NCBI RefSeq assembly: GCF_000258515.1
Contig: NZ_AJLF01000001.1
Span: forward strand, 1 to 64,000
Length of the DNA: 64,000 bases
Direction of reading: 5' to 3'
Origin: Thermococcus zilligii AN1
GTDB lineage: Archaea > Methanobacteriota_B > Thermococci > Thermococcales > Thermococcaceae
This document shows, in pieces, positions 62,204 through 64,000 of the stretch (positions are counted from its first letter, which is position 1; the number at the start of each line of letters is the position of its first letter). The notes beneath the pieces are model-generated. The model was not told where the DNA came from. It worked only from the letters and a program-made list of their open reading frames with translations, and made no database searches. A program made the translations under genes and the position numbers.

Positions 62204-63211
62204 TCAGACGCCCCTCTCCTCGAGGCGAACCTCGAGCTGTTCTATCTCCTGGCCGTGCATGGGCTCTCCGATCTCCTTGCTTATCTCGACCAGTACATCG
62301 GGCTCGTCCCAGTGGTTTACGGCCTCAACTATTGCCCTCGCCATCTTGGGCGGGTTGGAGCTCTTGAAGATTCCGGAGCCGACGAACACCCCGTCCATGC
62401 CCATCTGCATCATCAGGGCAGCGTCTGCGGGGGTGGCAACTCCTCCAGCCGCGAAGTTGACGACTGGAAGCCTTCCGAGCTTTTTGATCTCTAAAAGGAT
62501 CCTGTAGAGGCCCTCGACGATCTCGCGGTAGGTGTAGTGGCCGTAGACCGGCTCGTTCTCAAGAACCTGCTTCGGGAGGCCGCTTATCTCCCTGACCTCC
62601 AGGGCGAGCCTGAGGTAGGGCTCAGCAAACTTCTCTGCAACGCCGTAGACCTGCTCGTCGGTCATGCGCTGGATTAAGGCTATGTTGTCCTGGAGAAGGC
62701 GGACGTGCCTGACCGCTTCTATGATGTTTCCTGTTCCCGCTTCACCCTTCGTCCTCATCATTGCCGCGCCTTCCCATATCCTCCTGACGGCCTCGCCGAG
62801 GTTCCTGTTGCCGCAGACGAACGGAACCTTGAACTCGCGCTTGTCGATGTGGAAGTACGGGTCAGAGGGTGTGAGAACCTCGCTCTCGTCTATCATGTCA
62901 ACGCCCAGGGCCTCGAGTATCCTCGCCTCTGCGACGTGGCCTATCCTGACCTTGGCCATCACGGGAATCGTCACGGCGTCCATTATCTCCTGGATCTTCT
63001 CTATCGGAGCCATCCTCGCGACTCCGCCGGCCTTCCTGATATCAGCTGGAACGCGGTGGAGGGCCATAACGGCCACTGCACCAGCTTCCTCAGCGATTCT
63101 CGCCTGCTCGGCGTTGGTGACGTCCATTATGACACCGCCCTTCACCATCCTGGCGAAGCCTCTCTTCAGTCTCTCCGTGCCCTTAACCTCGATAACGTCG
63201 AGCTTTCCCAT
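62204..63211 (-). CDS. pdxS: pyridoxal 5'-phosphate synthase subunit PdxS
   Basis: The 335-residue TIM-barrel enzyme builds PLP from ribose 5-phosphate, glyceraldehyde 3-phosphate and ammonia. The ATG at 63211 follows GGGGTGATCGAT. Conserved: [45 protein letters not shown], and [20 protein letters not shown]. About 40 residues longer than the common bacterial form, with an insertion around [20 protein letters not shown], as often seen in archaea. TATA-like GGCTTATATC lies about 40 bases upstream. Confidence 0.96.
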   Translation of the reverse strand: MGKLDVIEVKGTERLKRGFARMVKGGVIMDVTNAEQARIAEEAGAVAVMALHRVPADIRKAGGVARMAPIEKIQEIMDAVTIPVMAKVRIGHVAEARILEALGVDMIDESEVLTPSDPYFHIDKREFKVPFVCGNRNLGEAVRRIWEGAAMMRTKGEAGTGNIIEAVRHVRLLQDNIALIQRMTDEQVYGVAEKFAEPYLRLALEVREISGLPKQVLENEPVYGHYTYREIVEGLYRILLEIKKLGRLPVVNFAAGGVATPADAALMMQMGMDGVFVGSGIFKSSNPPKMARAIVEAVNHWDEPDVLVEISKEIGEPMHGQEIEQLEVRLEERGV

Positions 63212-63336
63212 ATCGATCACCCCATCCACTTGTGGTTCGAAGGGGAAGATATAAGCCTTTCCACTTTGGATGTTTTCCCCACAGTTTTCCCGACAGGTTT
63301 ATTAACCATTTCGACAGATATCTTAACGGTGGTACT

Positions 63337-64000
63337 GTGAGGCCGAAGGTGGCGGTTCTTTTTAAGATGAAGAGCAGGCCCGTTGAGGAGCTCAAGAAGT
63401 ATGCAGACGTTGAGTTCATCCTGTACCCGGGCGTTGAAGAGCTCAGGGAGCGCATAGGGGAGTTCGACGGCGTCATAATCTCGCCCCTGAACCCCTTCCC
63501 GAGGGAAGTCATTGAGATGGCCGGGAGGCTTAAGGTGATAAGCTGCCACTCGGCTGGCTACGACCACGTTGATGTGAAAGCGGCGACCGAGCGCGGGATC
63601 TACGTTACAAAAGTCTCCGGGGTTCTGAGCGAGGCAGTCGCTGAGTTTGCCGTCGGCCTGACCATCGCCCTCCTCAGGAAGATAGCCTACACCGACAAGC
63701 TCGTCCGTTCCGGAAAGTGGGAAAGTCAGGCAATGATATGGAGCAGTTTCCAGGACATAGAGACGGTTTACGGCAAGAAGGTGGGAATCCTCGGCATGGG
63801 GGCGATAGGGGAGGCGATAGCGAGGAGGATGAAGGCCTTAGGGACGGAAATCCTGTACTGGTCGCGCTCGAGGAAAGAAGCGGTGGAGCAGGAGGTCGGG
63901 GCAGTTTACAAACCCCTGGAGGACGTCCTGAGGGAGAGCGACATCGTTATCTTGGCGCTTCCCGCGACGCCCGAGACATACCACATCATCAACGGGGAGC
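63337..64000 (+). CDS. D-isomer-specific 2-hydroxyacid dehydrogenase, partial
   Basis: The gene runs off the right edge; 221 residues are visible from GTG 63337, with GGTGG ahead and a TATA-like GGTTTATTAACC at about 63296. Conserved features: substrate-side SCHSAGYDHVDV, the segment SGVLSEAVAEFAVGL, the NAD(P)-binding GILGMGAIGEAIARR and SDIVILALPATPETYH. The catalytic Arg/Glu/His lie partly beyond the edge. Closest in style to archaeal glyoxylate/hydroxypyruvate reductases and phosphoglycerate dehydrogenase; the substrate cannot be set. Confidence 0.85.
   Translation, partial: MRPKVAVLFKMKSRPVEELKKYADVEFILYPGVEELRERIGEFDGVIISPLNPFPREVIEMAGRLKVISCHSAGYDHVDVKAATERGIYVTKVSGVLSEAVAEFAVGLTIALLRKIAYTDKLVRSGKWESQAMIWSSFQDIETVYGKKVGILGMGAIGEAIARRMKALGTEILYWSRSRKEAVEQEVGAVYKPLEDVLRESDIVILALPATPETYHIINGE

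Overview
The window reads as the chromosome of a hyperthermophilic euryarchaeon of the order Thermococcales (Thermococcus or a close relative). The signs are GGTGA-type ribosome binding sites, BRE/TATA promoters with short leaders, ATGA-coupled gene pairs, a formate-dependent archaeal purine pathway (PurT, PurP, two-gene GMP synthase, PurS/Q/L), Taw1 for wyosine tRNA, CetZ and class III (pilin-type) signal peptides. I found no tRNA, rRNA, insertion sequence or CRISPR array.

Region 1 (1-14308, minus strand) is the most unusual part. It looks like one long operon, transcribed from the promoter near 14345. It encodes a small protein of unknown function, a long coiled-coil protein ending in a winged-helix-like segment, two ESCRT-III/Snf7-like coiled-coil paralogues, a soluble Ser/Thr kinase, a beta-propeller protein fused to pentapeptide repeats and a two-TM potassium-channel-like pore, a Vps4/CdvC-like AAA ATPase with an N-terminal MIT-like domain, a transmembrane receptor kinase (propeller + PEGA + TM + kinase), a transmembrane PP2C phosphatase, and the start of another propeller protein. 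I read it as a phosphorylation-controlled, ESCRT-like membrane-remodelling system in an organism that also has a CetZ tubulin.

Region 2 (14817-24636) holds a PAPS-reductase-family protein, a zinc-ribbon protein, a small membrane protein, guaB, a stand-alone formate dehydrogenase alpha subunit, purF, purC and purM. Region 4 (34586-50291) holds purT, purE, two paralogous DUF257-like proteins, purD-purP, an MFS transporter, purS-purQ, an ABC transporter, purL-purP2 and the split GMP synthase, with a damaged toxin-antitoxin pair lying between its two genes. Nearly all the purine promoters, and that of the formate dehydrogenase, carry a dyad of the form TTGAC-N8-GTCAA. This suggests one purine regulon that includes formate supply.

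Region 3 (24803-34503) is a cell-surface locus: two membrane-anchored HTH regulators flank a processive GT2 polysaccharide synthase, followed by an archaeosortase, a small operon with an SRPBCC protein and an ODP-type metallo-beta-lactamase-fold protein, a secreted protein with a PEF-like C-terminus, and a GT-C-type membrane protein. Three of its promoters share an extended upstream element.

Region 5 (50385-59536) is a minus-strand operon that begins with cetZ and continues with a membrane protein and six proteins with pilin-like or single-TM N-termini. Region 6 (59671-64000) holds taw1, a gene of unknown function, pdxT-pdxS and the start of a 2-hydroxyacid dehydrogenase.
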